The translations under genes and the position numbers were made by a program. 64,000 nt of DNA from Hemibagrus wyckioides (lineage: Eukaryota; Chordata; Actinopteri; Siluriformes; Bagridae). How positions within the stretch are numbered: position 1 is the first letter of the stretch; every line of letters starts with the position of its first letter. The notes beneath the pieces were generated by a model, which worked only from the letters and a program-made list of their open reading frames with translations, was not told the origin of the DNA and searched no databases. Positions 34,911 through 47,115 of the stretch are shown piece by piece. Where the stretch lies: positions 11,178,775 to 11,242,774 of the forward strand of contig NC_080732.1 of the NCBI RefSeq assembly GCF_019097595.1, read 5' to 3'.

Positions 34911-36380
34911 CATGTTAAGCGCTGGAAATTGGGTTAGGAACTATTTAAAAACGCAGAATCTTGTGTTTATAATACGGACAGTACATATTGGATACATTGG
35001 CTCTGCATCTATCTGTACATACTACAATTGTTGCATTTCTAGCTAGTATTCATCTGGCCTAGTACAGTAAGGATCACAGCCATAAAGAGATTCATATTTT
35101 GCATCACTGGCCCATGAAGACCTTGGTAATTAGCCAGTCAGGTAATGTGAGGTAAAATACTAAACTCAGCAGTGCTTTACCTCTCCATGACTGCAGTATG
35201 ATAACCCTGGTTTCATAGGTTTCAGAATAAAGGTGTGTAGAATGAAAGCAGAGAGAGTAGTCCTGAATAAGTAAAACTTCATTCCCTTACCTTGCTCTAT
35301 TATTAATACACACCCTTCTCATCTATGATTAAATTTCTCTGTGTGAATTTTTTTTATAAATACTCCACCATCATCCATGCCCTTGGCATGTAACTGAAGG
35401 CAGAAGGGTCAGGTAAATGTGTCCATGTTCAGACTTATATGTGTAAGACATAGAAAATGTAAAGAATTTCATTGTTAGCTCTAATCCTAACCCTAACACT
35501 AACTTTAACTAAGAGTTATATAAAAGTATTAGGAATGTCAGGGTTTCAGGGAATTCAGAGCATATCCTAGGAACACTAGGCATGACGTGAAAATATATCC
35601 TTGATTAGAAGCAAGTCTGTGACAAGGCAAACACATCAACACACATTCACAAATTCTACACTTTCAAAGTCAAGGTAATGAGTGGACAGTCTGCAAAGTT
35701 CTAATCTCAGTTCAGAAAGCATATTAAAACAATTTAAACCAGATTAAATATTCACCAATGAGCTGAATAAGAATAAGCAAACAGAATATATGACTGGTCA
35801 TTAATTAACTTTAAATGGCATATAATTAACTTTTAGTATAAATGAGACTGGTTATACTATTCAACTTCATCACTATGTGTTTGAATGTCAGTGTATGTTG
35901 TGTTGTGCTGTTCTATAATAAAACAGCGAGTAAAAATGCTCACAAGGTGAACAATCCTGCAGAGAAACAGAAAGAGAATGAAGTCATCGTTAAAGCAGCA
36001 GTGTGCATACCACACTGATAAACATACCTGGGTGAAAAGAATTATGGGAGCCATTTTGAAGGCCATATGGAAGTCATTTTAACACTGGGTTTTGAGTGGC
36101 TTATTAATGGATGAAATATTTGCATAACACATGAATTGCCTTGGAAAGGATGTTATAACCAGAAGAATCATGAATGTTAAGATAAAACAAACATGATCAG
36201 AATTCACAGGACTGGAATTAGTCACATGTTTGGGGAGCTGACAAAAGTCCTTTGGAACTATGAAGTCTTTCTCAGTGAAGAAAATGTAAGTGCAAGCTGG
36301 ACACAAGAGGATATATTAATATTATAATTAATTATACATTAATTAAGTGTCGTAAGTGCTAGTATCCAGGTGTACTAAAC
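34911..36380. other. Unique AT-rich sequence with a possible old repeat
   Basis: Around 35600-35660, GCAAGTCTGTGACAAGGC followed by CACACATTCACAAATTC faintly resembles a common fish repeat, but the match is weak. No gene was recognised. Confidence 0.35.
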
Positions 36381-36408
36381 ACTGTACATTATCACAGTAA
36401 TGTACAGT
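36381..36408. repeat. Perfect short inverted repeat
   Basis: ACTGTACATTA at 36381-36391 is exactly inverse-complementary to TAATGTACAGT at 36398-36408, around the six-base loop TCACAG. It could form an 11-bp stem if transcribed or extruded. It is too short to call a microRNA precursor. Confidence 0.85.
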
Positions 36409-37229
36409 TATACGTTACTGATGCACAATAATATTCATGAAAGGAGTAACTGAGGAACAATGGTAACTGCATTGCAAATGGGAACACACCAGATAAACAA
36501 ATACACTTTCATGACAGCACTGAGGGTGTTTAGCATGTGCAGGAGTCTCATGAAAGCTATGAGTGATGTTGGAAATGCATTCATTTCAACAAATTGATCC
36601 ACTATTACAGAAAACCCTCTCTTTGAAACAGGTTCCTCAAGGCTTCAGTTGATGGTTTAGTTGTTCTATCTATCTAAACCGAATTGTTGTGTGAAAGGGT
36701 TTGTCACAGGGTACAAAAAGTATAATGATGAAATGTGGGCCAGGATGAGTGGGTACATTTCCAATGGATTACAGCTCCAGTGAAGTGCCATTAAGATGGT
36801 AATCGAATGGGAAATTTGCCACATTATGGTCTGTGAAGTATTCGATTGTTACCACAAAGCTCCTGATGGACCTTGATAATTGTAGCAATTATGTCATTGA
36901 GAGGAACTTCCGTAAGTTGCTTGCAATCACTTTTTTCAGGAGGCAAAATTCCAGAATCTTACATCCAGGAGCTTCAAGGCCTTGGATTAGATGAAAAAGT
37001 GTTTAATCACAAATAAATTTTAAACAGTGTAATTAATATATCTATCATGTTATTAAAGTTTTATTTGCATAGGGATTTTTACAAGGTTACAAAACTGCTT
37101 TCCACAGATCAGGATCTAGAAGAGCTTGTCAGGGGTCAAAACCAAATGCACAAATGCACAAGTCACATTTTGCTATATAAAACCATGACCATGCAACCAT
37201 GCCTGAACCAAAGGCACAAATAAATCAGA
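36409..37229. other. Unique sequence, part possibly conserved
   Basis: The part from 36760 to 36990 has no repeats and ordered composition (for example GTGAAGTATTCGATTGTTACC), so it may be constrained. No feature could be proven. Confidence 0.25.
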
Positions 37230-37640
37230 TCAGCTGTTCTCCTGGGTGTCGTCACTTTCCACCTAGAAGGTGTTGGAGCAGGATCTCTTTTGCCCCTCCT
37301 GATCTTTTTGTGTGCTTCACTGCTAGGCTGTTTCAACACTTTGGGAGCACTTTTGGCTGATTATTCATGCTCTCTGGATTAGATGCCCACTGCCTATCTC
37401 TCCCACCTGCTTGCCACACGTCACTGTTCAAAAGCCAATGGGGCACTGGCACCAGGCACAAGAGGTGCCCTGATTGGCCACCTACTGCTCCAGAAGTGGG
37501 CAGAGAGAATGCTATCAAGCAGGGAACATCTGTGAGAGCTGGGCCATGTGGACCCAGAACAACAGCTGCCTGAGGCCACAGTCACTGCGCTGGCCCACAG
37601 AGCACTGCAACGAGAGAAGCCAGACCACCAGGACCTGAGT
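37230..37640. promoter_or_regulatory. GC-richer block with CCAAT-like sites
   Basis: This stretch of about 400 bases is clearly richer in G and C than its flanks. It contains AAAGCCAATGGGGC and CTGATTGGCCACC, which are direct and inverted CCAAT cores, and GGCTGATTATTCATGC. Two overlapping short frames on opposite strands lack domains. It may be a conserved regulatory element or an old insertion. I cannot distinguish these. Confidence 0.3.
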
Positions 37641-38326
37641 ACTGAAATGGAAGGAAATTAACTGAGGCAAGGATAGAGAGAGAAAATGAAGAAAAGAGAG
37701 GACTTTACATATTACATTTATGCCCCCACACACTTTACACTTTTACTGTAATCAGGCAATGGTCTTAAAATGTTCTGCACTGAACTGGGACTTCAGTTAG
37801 GACGGTACAGAAATGTGTGTTCACTAAGTATGAGTAAAAATTTCCCTTTTATAGCAAAGGATAATTGATGGAAAGATCCATCCATTGTTCCATTTTTTCA
37901 GTATCTTCAGTATTATCCCATAGCCAAATCCAGCAACACAGGGAGTAAGGTGGGAGAATTCCCTCTGGGTGAGACTATTTTCATACATTTTATTATCTTT
38001 TTTTTCTAGTCATAAAAAAACACACTATCATGGGGGTATGCTAAATAAAATCTTGTTAGACTACCTTGTGAACAATATTGCTGTATTGCCAGCATAAACC
38101 GAATAAATCCCATAAAGGCCAGGGTGCACCTATCACCATTTCAATAAATTATTCCACATCTGCTCCCCTTTTCACAGGTCTTTTGCGTGCCTGAGACATG
38201 TTGACATGTGGAAAGTGAACAGAAACATGAACAGAGAAAACATACATTTAGTGTTTGTCAGTGATATTCCCACTGTGCCTGCATGACATGTGAATGTGAC
38301 TGGCCTTCTGTGCCTGATACCAAACC
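37641..38326. other. Unique non-coding sequence
   Basis: Nothing recognised. Confidence 0.4.
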
Positions 38327-38352
38327 TGTGTGTGTGTGTGTGTGTGTGTGTG
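38327..38352. repeat. (GT)n microsatellite
   Basis: About 13 GT units. Confidence 0.95.
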
Positions 38353-38866
38353 CTTGATGCAGCTGCTCCTGTAGTAGGCTCTGTGAAAGCATGCCAGTTT
38401 GGATTCAGGTGCATAAGTGTTCCAGTAGGTTTGAGTTTATCCCTCCCTGTTTTTCGTTCTCTTTCCCACCATCTTCAGTCTCTGTCTGTTTCTGAACCCA
38501 TATTCATGATTACTCCTTTAAGTGTCAAATGTTTATCCATATAATACAAGGGATTGATTGTACAGATGGACTGTTAGAAAAATGGTAGACTGACGAATTT
38601 TACCATCTTAGGATACTACATCGATTTATCCACAATTAAGTTCAATTAATATGAGCATGGCATGAATGTAGGTATTATTAGCTTAGGCTAATAGAAAGTG
38701 ATTAATTTCTACGGTGCTCATTTCCTTTCCTTGTCACACTCTTATATTTCATTGGGTTTAATTATTCTCTCTCTCACTAAACTTATACAAATGCAATGCA
38801 GGCCAAGAAGATGAGCAAATCTTTTTTCATGTGCGTTTGTGTGCATGTGTGTCTGTGCATGTTTCA

Positions 38867-38904
38867 TGTGTGTGTGTGTGTGTGTGTGTGTGAGTGAGTG
38901 AGGG
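38867..38904. repeat. (GT)n microsatellite
   Basis: About 13 GT units running into GAGT repeats. Confidence 0.95.
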
Positions 38905-39197
38905 CAGGAGGTGTATTTGCGTGTGGGGCCATGGGGTGAAATTTTGTAAATTGAAATCAATCACAAAGAAGAAGCACCTTAATATGTGTTGTCATCTGTG
39001 ACATTAGATACGTCTTAGAAAAGTGTTTAATCTCTTTGGATAAATGTTCATTCTCTGAGCAAGCTCTGTGCAGTGTAGTTCACATGATAAGAGAGAAAGG
39101 GAATTAGGAGTAAGTAAACAACACTGATATTATTATTAGTATTAGTTTATTATATTATATAATGTCATATATAATAACAATAACAATAAGAAAAAGA

Positions 39198-39263
39198 CGA
39201 AGAAGAAGAAGAAGAAGAAGAAGAAGAAGAAGAAGAAGAAGAAGAAGAAGAAGAAGAAGAAGA
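39198..39263. repeat. (AAG)n microsatellite
   Basis: About 20 pure AAG units, purine on the plus strand. It is flanked by AT-rich, partly palindromic sequence. Confidence 0.97.
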
Positions 39264-39656
39264 ATATAATTATTATTAATAATAATATATTATAATTATT
39301 ATATAATTATAACAATTTCCTTCTATGGCTGTCTAATATATGCTAAAAATGTGCAGTTGCAGTAACCAGGAATTTCATTGTAGTTATAACATGAAGTCTA
39401 CCTTGTTAAAGCTATCAATTGAACACTGATAGAGAGGTGCAAAAACTGTTGGTGGCATTTGCAATCCAATACCATCTCCATGGTTTCTAGCAGCCTCGAA
39501 GTCATGAGAACTCAGACAAATGTAGGGTATCTGGGTAGAATAAGATAGCAGAAGGTTTTAGGATCACTGGTATCTCAGGAGTAGCATGTGCAGCTTGACA
39601 GAGAGAGAGAGCAAGAGAGAGAGAGAAAGGCAGAGAATATTAGATATGCTTGTGGT

Positions 39657-39705
39657 CATGTAATGGTTAAGGATGTACATGTAATGGTTAATGATGTACA
39701 TTGTG
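39657..39705. repeat. Two-copy tandem duplication, about 21-bp unit
   Basis: CATGTAATGGTTAAGGATGTA is followed at once by CATGTAATGGTTAATGATGTA, with one mismatch, then the start of a third unit. Confidence 0.85.
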
Positions 39706-39989
39706 TACAAAATTGTAAGCAGGGACTCTGGCAAGAATACGTATGACAGCATAACTAAACATGAGAGCCAGAAGGTAACACAGACATGAGGGAGCCCTGG
39801 GACATACAATGGCCAGCCACTTCACCTTCTACAACTCTGAGTGAATGCATGAGAGTGGGAGCAACAACATCCAAACATCCCAGTTCACCAAAACACTCTA
39901 TGCCCATGAACCCTCCAGAGCTGCTCCTTTACCTAAGAAAAAATTATTCATAAAGGTCTAATGTCTTCTCTTGACAATCTCTTGACTAA

Positions 39990-40440
39990 GCAATTATATT
40001 TTCAGCCATGAGACTGTGTCTGAGTCCTGGACACTAATTGGAAGGGTGTTCCATAACTGCAGGGCTTTGTAAGAAAAAGCTCTGCCCCCCTCAGCCTTCA
40101 CTATTCGAGCTACAAACAAACAGCCTGCACCTCATATGTTTAGGAGTGTTCAGTATAATAAACTGCCTTCCTTTATTTGTCTTTTACCTGCATAGGAGTA
40201 CCTGCATCCTCATCATTCCAGGCAGCTTTTTGTGTGTCGTGATTATTGGGAGGTCTTCGTTACTTTAAATTGACAATAACCTGCTCCAGGGCCACTAGTT
40301 CCCTCCTAGTTTACTGAGAGTATTCACCAAAATGTATCTAGAGAGCTCATCTGCCAGATAATGGTCCCTTAGCACTAGTCCAAATCTTAAGGCGATGTTA
40401 ACTGCCTATATTCAGTGGCCGTGTTCATTATGTTTGGAGT
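39990..40440. repeat. Probable interspersed repeat copy
   Basis: TGTCTGAGTCCTGGACACTA, then GGAAGGGTGTTCCATAACTG, GGGCTTTGTAAGAAAAAGCT and CACTATTCGAGCTAC, is wording I recall from a recurrent fish repeat of uncertain class. It has no clear coding capacity, and no ends were located. Confidence 0.4.
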
Positions 40441-41480
40441 ATTTCCAAACATATAGATAAACACACTGTCCTTATTTAAGTAAATAAATACATTTTAAGT
40501 AAGAAATAAGCATATCACTCTTATCACATTGTAGTATTTTGATTTGAGTGTGAAGTTAAATTTGTTTTGATTTGTTTGCAGTGATTGTTTTTTCTCTCAC
40601 AATGTGTTTTATGGGTCATGATGTACTGCAGTTAATGTCTAAAGAATGCTTTTTTCATATTTTTCAGTTTTGATTGATCTGAACACACATGAATTGGGCC
40701 ACTAGCAATTTACAAAAGCATTTGAACTAATATAATTAGATCAACTTAAGTGATACTTGTCTTCCTTAAGATATTTAATGAAGGTATCAGGAAACTTTAT
40801 TAATGTTTAATATAATTATCTATTTATTAATGGTATACAAAATGTTTGCTTTCTTTCTGTCTAATAAATCGACTGCTTTATCAATTAGTATTTTATAAAA
40901 ATGGGCACCTGTATTGTGTATGGTTATTTCTGCTCTGAGGGTGGATTGGAGAGAGTTGGTGCTGAAAAGGGAGTGAAAGAAAATGAAGGCCTAGTGTGAT
41001 AGATACAGAGATGGAGAAAAAAAATATCAAGCCTTTATCCTGTGAGATGCAGCTCATCTCTCCTCCTGTCTGTCTGATGCTGAAGGCAGCAGAGACTGGT
41101 TTTACCTGCAACCCCTGAGGCAGCAGACACACACACAACATACAGGCATACAAGAAAAAAGATTGGTTTATTTCTGAGTCATTTTTTCATTCTGCTTCTC
41201 TCAAAACACAAGGACACACACATGCACACACAACCATTCCGTCATGCAGGAAGCACACAATGCAGAAAATCACAATTATATGGGTATACATTTGCCATCA
41301 CAGAAGCAGTTTTATCCATATTATGCTGTGAATGTCTATGCTTTAAATTATATTCATGCATGAACAAAGGAAATGACCACAAAAGTAATGGAGAATAGGG
41401 CAGAGATGGGCTATGTTCTGTTGATCATCCGTGGGGTGAAAAAAATGTGATGTCAAAAAGGCAAATCTGTATTTATGGCA
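40441..41480. other. Unique AT-rich sequence
   Basis: No gene or repeat was recognised beyond short CA-rich patches (41127-41140 and 41215-41232). Confidence 0.4.
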
Positions 41481-41765
41481 TAGACAGATATCCTCCAGTT
41501 GACAGGTATACAGTCATTATCTAGCTGTCACAAGTCGCCCCAGGGCCAGAGCTCGGCAGCAGAACCGCAGTTCCCAGCTATCACACAGAGCCTATTAGCT
41601 TACCTGCCTCTCCCTCAAATGTCGGCCTGCATCTCAAGGTGCCAGCAGGACAAAACAAGGAGTCATATTTATGAAAAAGCCAGTTGAACTGTGTTGGGCT
41701 CAGCTGATACCACTAGGGGAATTTTGCAGGTGATGGATATGACAATCCATCTAGTGAAGAAACCT
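41481..41765. promoter_or_regulatory. Possible conserved non-coding element
   Basis: Balanced composition with CpG retained. Examples are ACAAGTCGCCCCAGGGCC, AGCTCGGCAGCAGAACCGC, AATGTCGGCCTGCATCTC and GTCATATTTATGAAAAAGCC. A 62-codon frame crosses it without a domain. The inference is from texture. Confidence 0.3.
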
Positions 41766-43177
41766 AAAGCATTCAGGGCTTGGTGATAAGCATAAACGCC
41801 CAACCTGTTGTTACAAGCCAATTAGGAGAAACTGGATCTGTTATATAAGGAGAGACAAAGGGTGGATTTGGTTTCACAATAAGTCCACCTTTACGGGTGG
41901 GTCTTGAGAGCAGCATGGTATTGAAAAAGGTGGGGGAGTTGATTTTCAAGTGTATGAATTTCAGTGAATGCAATAAAATAGACAAATAAAGGGGGAAAGA
42001 CACTGAGTATGGTTATAAGGCAGAGAGCGAGTGTGTAACTAGTGACTTTGTGGTGTGTCAGATTTCATCATGAATAGCAGAGGACTTACACCTTTTGAGA
42101 CAAACCCTGAGAACAGACACACACTGATAAACAAACATATCGCACACACATAGTCTACACCTAGATCTGCACTTTTCCCTAGAAACATTAAGCAGTGCTT
42201 TTAGTGCACCGAAATATTTTGAAGGATCTAGCTCGAGGAGAAAAGCAGCCTTAATATACAAATATGAATGTCTTGTCATTTTATTTTCATGTACCATTGC
42301 TCTTCACACTCCTTCACCATGCCTGAGCAACATGTTCAGCTGCATAATTAATCACTGTGACCCACCCATGCATTTCTGGGTGTTTCCTATACTCTGACCT
42401 TTAACCTTGTGACACTGTCCAGGCTAGTGATAAACCACTGGTCTGTAGGTCAATAGGGAGGAGTCAGATGATACAATATGGTATCAATTACATAACGTCA
42501 GTTAAGCTGGGCCAGAAGCAAAGCTCCTGTTTCTGTTACCAGACATAAAGATTGCCTTGTCTCCAAAAATCACTGCTGCTGCCAAAATGTACGTTGGGAG
42601 ATGTACAAAAAGTGTAAGAATAAAAAAAGTAAACTTGATTTAAAAAAGTAAAGATTATGTAAAAAAAAAAAACCTGGAAACAGAATCAGTGGGGGAATAA
42701 AATATGGTACATATGTGTTTCAGATTTAGAAAATGGTGAAAAGAGACCCAAAACCATAAACATATATTTTTTTCAATTTATAAAACATGTCAGATGCTTG
42801 TAATTTTGTTCACTACAGTAGATTAGTTAAATTTTTGGCTGTTCCTTGGCTGGGATAATCCTGTATCTTTTAGATTCTGATACCTTTGCCCCTAACATAA
42901 TCACCTTCCTTCCTCCTCCTTGCAGTAGCAGAGCAGGATCAATACAATCTCACAGCCCTGAATTTATTTCTTCAGCATGACCATTGATCTCGATCCGACG
43001 CTGAAAGTTTCTGTCTGAAAAGAATAGTTATAGCCCTTTATCTTTCTTTCTCTGTAGTGGAGAGATCAGTGCTGAATGCAGAATAATGTAGGTGTGTGCC
43101 CTGAAAGGACTTTTGATAACTCAGCATGGTTTTATAGGTTATGTATCATGGTGGTGTGTGAGGGGGAGGTGGTTTGT

Positions 43178-43178
<1 letters not shown>
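41766..43178. other. Unique non-coding sequence
   Basis: No recognisable gene or mobile element. Confidence 0.4.

Positions 43179-43211
<33 letters not shown>
43179..43211. repeat. (GT)n microsatellite
   Basis: About 16 GT units. The Val-Cys frames across it are artefacts. Confidence 0.96.
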
Positions 43212-43214
<3 letters not shown>

Positions 43215-44016
43215 AAAGGGGGAGGGGGCATTTCCTTCTTAGTATTTCCTTCATTTGCCAAAACAAATTGGCACCTACCTTTCTGGCTTTATTACCTCAC
43301 TCTCAAAGCTATTTAAACATGGTGTTGTGGAAATGCTCAACTTTAGCACACATTATAGAGTCTTTGGCTACCTTTCTTCTCATGTAATAAAGATAAACCT
43401 CTTTTAGTCACTAAATTGCAATTTCTTCCTATATCACTTCCACAACACTGAAGAAGTATTCTGAGTGTTTGGGGCATGATAGACATATTGAAAGCTACAG
43501 CAAATTACCTTAGGCATACTGCTGCCTAGTTATTTATTTGAGGTACTTTTTCATAGTATTTATAATGTTAGTCTCATTTTAACATAAAAAATTTATTGTT
43601 ACCTATGTGAATGGTATATGGCCTTATGTTGGGAGATCGTTCCTTTGAATCTTGACAGTGGCATAGCTATCAGTGGCCCTAAGTCCAAGTAAACATTTTT
43701 GTGCTGTCTGGAGAAGAAGGGATGATGTTATTCACTCTCCTTTCGATCAAACTAGTTAGTTCATGTGTGTGGAAGAGGGCAGTTAGTGTTTTCTAACAAG
43801 TTCAGCAGTAAGGTTGACAATCATTCTTACTAATTGCTTGTAATATGTGAGTTTTAATCTTTGGAGACTGAAATGTATACAAAGGACTTCACAAAAAATG
43901 TGAAATATGTATATTATAATATAATATAATTTCCAGGAATGGAGAGAATTACCTGGTTACCTTTTTGTGTGTGCAAAAATGTCTTCAAAAATGTGATAGT
44001 TAGAGTATGATATATT
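43212..44016. other. Unique AT-rich sequence
   Basis: No gene recognised. The stretch 43630-43780 may be a very diverged interspersed repeat. Confidence 0.35.
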
Positions 44017-44470
44017 ATACACAATATGGTCAAGAATATGTGGACTCCAAATCATAACACTTGTATGTGCCAATTCCAACACCATGGACATTATAATACA
44101 GAGTTGGTCACCCTCCCACTCTTCTGGGAAGGATTTCCACAAAAATGTAGAATGTGGGTGAGGGATTTGTGCTCATTCAGCCACAAGAACATTACTGAGG
44201 TCAGGCACTGATGCTGGGGTAGGAGGCCTGGTGCACAATTTGGGTTCTAATTCATCCCAAATGTGATCAGAATTGTTGAGGTCAGGGCTCTGTGTAGGCA
44301 ACTCCTGTTTTTCCACACCAACCCAGCATGCCATTTCTTTATGGACCTTTCTTTGCGCACAGGGAAATCATCATACTGGAATAGGTTTGGTCCTCTTAGT
44401 TCCAGTGACAGAAATCCCAATCCACAAGACATCCTAGACAATTATGCACTTAAAACTTTGTGGTAGCAAT
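44017..44470 (-). mobile_element. Tc1-like relic, truncated
   Basis: The left end ACACAATATGGTCAAGAATA, then TGTGGACTCCAAATC, is a diverged form of a fish Tc1 end whose consensus reads ACACTATATTGCCAAAAGTATGTGGAC. CCACTCTTCTGGGAAGGATT, TTGAGGTCAGGGCTCTGTGT and TTTGGTCCTCTTAGTTCCAG follow the antisense transposase in order up to about 44465, where the copy breaks off. There is no right terminal repeat. Confidence 0.85.
44247..44441 (-). pseudogene. Tc1 transposase fragment in relic
   Basis: The minus strand reads RKERSIKKWHAGLVWKNRSC followed by LHRALTST. This is the helix between the second catalytic aspartate and the SPDLNP box, with the latter shifted out of frame. It is a non-functional fragment of about 64 codons. 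Confidence 0.8.
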
Positions 44471-44639
44471 ATAGTTGTCAATAGTTTGTCAATAGCACTA
44501 ATAAACATTCATAATTTCCTGAAAACATCTCAGTGAATTCCCATCAGATTAAGTCAGGTTCCAAATGAACAGAGAATCAGTTATGTAGTTTTCAGAGAAC
44601 CATTACTTATATACTGTATGTATCTAGGATTTTATTTCA

Positions 44640-45905
44640 CACTTATTGGCTAGCCTATGCTACAATTTCATAAGGTCCCTACCCACTTTAGGACTCACTC
44701 CACTGGGAAAGACCATCTTGGTCCTGAAGAAGGTGCACAGTGGTGCCCATATGGCAGCAGTGCAGACTTCCTAGAGGGCCATAATTGGAGTGGCATGCCA
44801 TAGAAAGGCCAGGTATCCGGGCCATTTGTGCTGGGTATAACAAGGAACCCTCAGCATGATCTCCTTCATGGAACACTGCAAGGTCACTCAACTGATTAAC
44901 AAAATATGTGATATGACTGTGGGCAGGAACACTGGGTTCAACCACAAGGTCACTTCATGCAAGGTGACCATATCATCATAGTATGTAGTCCCTCTCTCTT
45001 TGCTGAAGTAATCACTACCAAAAAGACAGCTTAGGGAAAAAAACATTTCTTCATTCTGCATTGGTTTATTTGTTGTCTCAAAGTCCCCTAGAAAGTCTAG
45101 TACTTCATTAACTAGACATTGCAATGGGTCCAGGTGATTGAGGGCATGTTAGTTGTGGAACAGTTTCCATCTGACACCTAGGCCTATGCTCTAGGGGCTC
45201 TTGCATTCCTGGAGTGTTGCTTGGACTGGTAGGTTGCAGTCTTAAATCTGTTAACATGGGAAATCCAAGGTCTCATAAACAGGTGCAGATAAACAGGATC
45301 TCTGAATTGTCTGCAATCTGGACAGAATCAATAATAGAGGCAGAAACTACAGTCAACAATAATTCTTTGACATCAGTGAAGTGGGTTCCCTTTTCCCAGG
45401 TCTGAGAAATCACTTCTGGGTGCAGATGGCACTGTCCTAAGCCTATGCACAGTCTATGGTAGAGGCCAGGTAGGAAACCAAATAATCCAAATTCAACTCT
45501 TGGTTCACTTTTAGAATGACAACACATGTAGCATTTCTGCAGGGTGCATGAATCAACTTTCTCACTATAAGCAGGACTCTTGCAAGATTCTTCTATGCAA
45601 ATCTTCATTTCATTTCTTCATTGTTTGCTTTTTCAGCATTACTAGATACGGACATTGAGCTTCGCAACAGTAACATTGTGTTGGATCAGCATTGGCTCTG
45701 CAGTCTGTGCAAAGAAAGTCTGGCTTGGAGATTGCATCTTCCAGGTCATTCCCATGGACACACCTAGTGTTCGTCCTTGGCTTCCATGAAGAAGAGGCAT
45801 TGGCTGTACAAGAATGAACCCATGAGGTGGAACACTAGAGCATAGGGCAAAGGTGCAAAACCTTATACAGACACTATACTGCTCAAGATAAAACTTGGGA
45901 CTCAC
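44640..45905 (-). pseudogene. Unidentified coding-like block, cysteine-rich, broken
   Basis: The minus strand carries a chain of frames of 73-111 codons in different phases: 45854-45633 (closed by a stop on each side), 45608-45273, 45124-44888 and 44945-44688. The first contains a cysteine cluster, FLCTDCRANADPTQCYCCEA followed by QCPYL. The second begins with ESCKSPAY and has further CxxC-like pairs (KCYMCC). Longer frames than the AT-rich flanks give, with shifts between them, suggest an old protein-coding sequence from a mobile element or a processed pseudogene. I do not recognise the family. KDZ/Zisupton-type, gypsy-type or host-derived origins were considered, and none could be supported. 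Confidence 0.4.
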
Positions 45906-46479
45906 AGACTGTAAAGAAATGTTTTCACTTCAAAGTGTCCTTTCTCTTTGTTTTAGAGCTTTAAGATTTTTTGTTTGGATAAGCTTTTTTTTATTACATT
46001 TTTTTATTGACTTTCTTGTTTTGTTTTATTCATTTTGTTTATTTTTTAGCAGAGGAAGATGGAAGGTGAAATCTGTTTGTTTCTATTGTCGAATTCATAT
46101 ATTTTACTGCATGTCAGGGGTGAGTGTTTGCTGAAAAATGTCAATTCATTGTATGCGACTCCCAGTTTCATCCCTTTAAATTTTCAAAGACAGAAATTTC
46201 TAATATAAATTTGTAAAATAACTATAAAAAAAAAAGTTTCATAATTCCAGCTCTCTGAAATTCTAAGCATGTACACACATAGATGCATACATATAATGTT
46301 TGATTTACAATGTTGATGAAGATTTAAATAATCATTTGATGAAATACAAATATGGAGTAGCCAGAAAATATTGCACGTATGGTCACAAACGATTCCTGAA
46401 GTGTCCATTAGTGGGATCTAATGCACTTTTGTAAGTGCATTTTGTCGTTTAACTTTATAATCATCCCAGAAACGGACAC
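45906..46479. other. Unique AT-rich sequence upstream of CpG-rich block
   Basis: T-rich low-complexity sequence (45965-46050) then mixed unique sequence. No gene recognised. Confidence 0.4.
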
Positions 46480-46860
46480 CAGTGTTCTCCCTTCGAAATG
46501 CCCTGTATAGGTTTAATCACTTGCATCACACAATGCACCGCACCGTTGGACTCATGTAGCATCTGGAGGCGAGAAAGCCCCCGCGCGCGCATCACAGCTG
46601 CGGATTTTCCCAGGCTGCGCGTGGACAGGAGCATCCGCTCGACCAGATCAATCATGTGCAAAACTCGTTGTCATTATGCACCGCGGCGTCCTCCCGGTGC
46701 TTCAGGTTGTACGTACTGTGGACTGGCACGAGTTACTGAGCTGGCAGTTTGGACTTCTTCTATTTTTTTTTTATTAACGCCTCTTTGGGTCTGATCCGGT
46801 AAGGACAACCCAGGCGCGCGCGCCAAGTTTTAATAGACTGCCGCCTCACGCGTATTAGCA
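46480..46860. promoter_or_regulatory. CpG-rich block: candidate promoter or first exon
   Basis: This is the only clear CpG concentration in the window. Examples are GCCCCCGCGCGCGCATCAC, GGCTGCGCGTGGACAGG, CACCGCGGCGTCCTCCCGG and CAGGCGCGCGCGCCAAG. In a vertebrate genome such a block in AT-rich DNA usually marks a promoter. On the plus strand a 98-codon frame (46498-46794) is followed at once by a splice-donor-like CCG/GTAAGG at 46797-46804. On the minus strand a 66-codon frame (46461-46661) reads MHMIDLVERMLLSTRSLGKS onward. Neither frame matches a family I know. An untranslated first exon is equally possible. Orientation is undecided. Confidence 0.5.
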
Positions 46861-46868
46861 AAAGAAAG

Positions 46869-47115
<247 letters not shown>

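Noticed and set aside
40038..40268. 76-codon frame as a gene
   Set aside because: It lies inside what looks like an interspersed repeat and has no domain.
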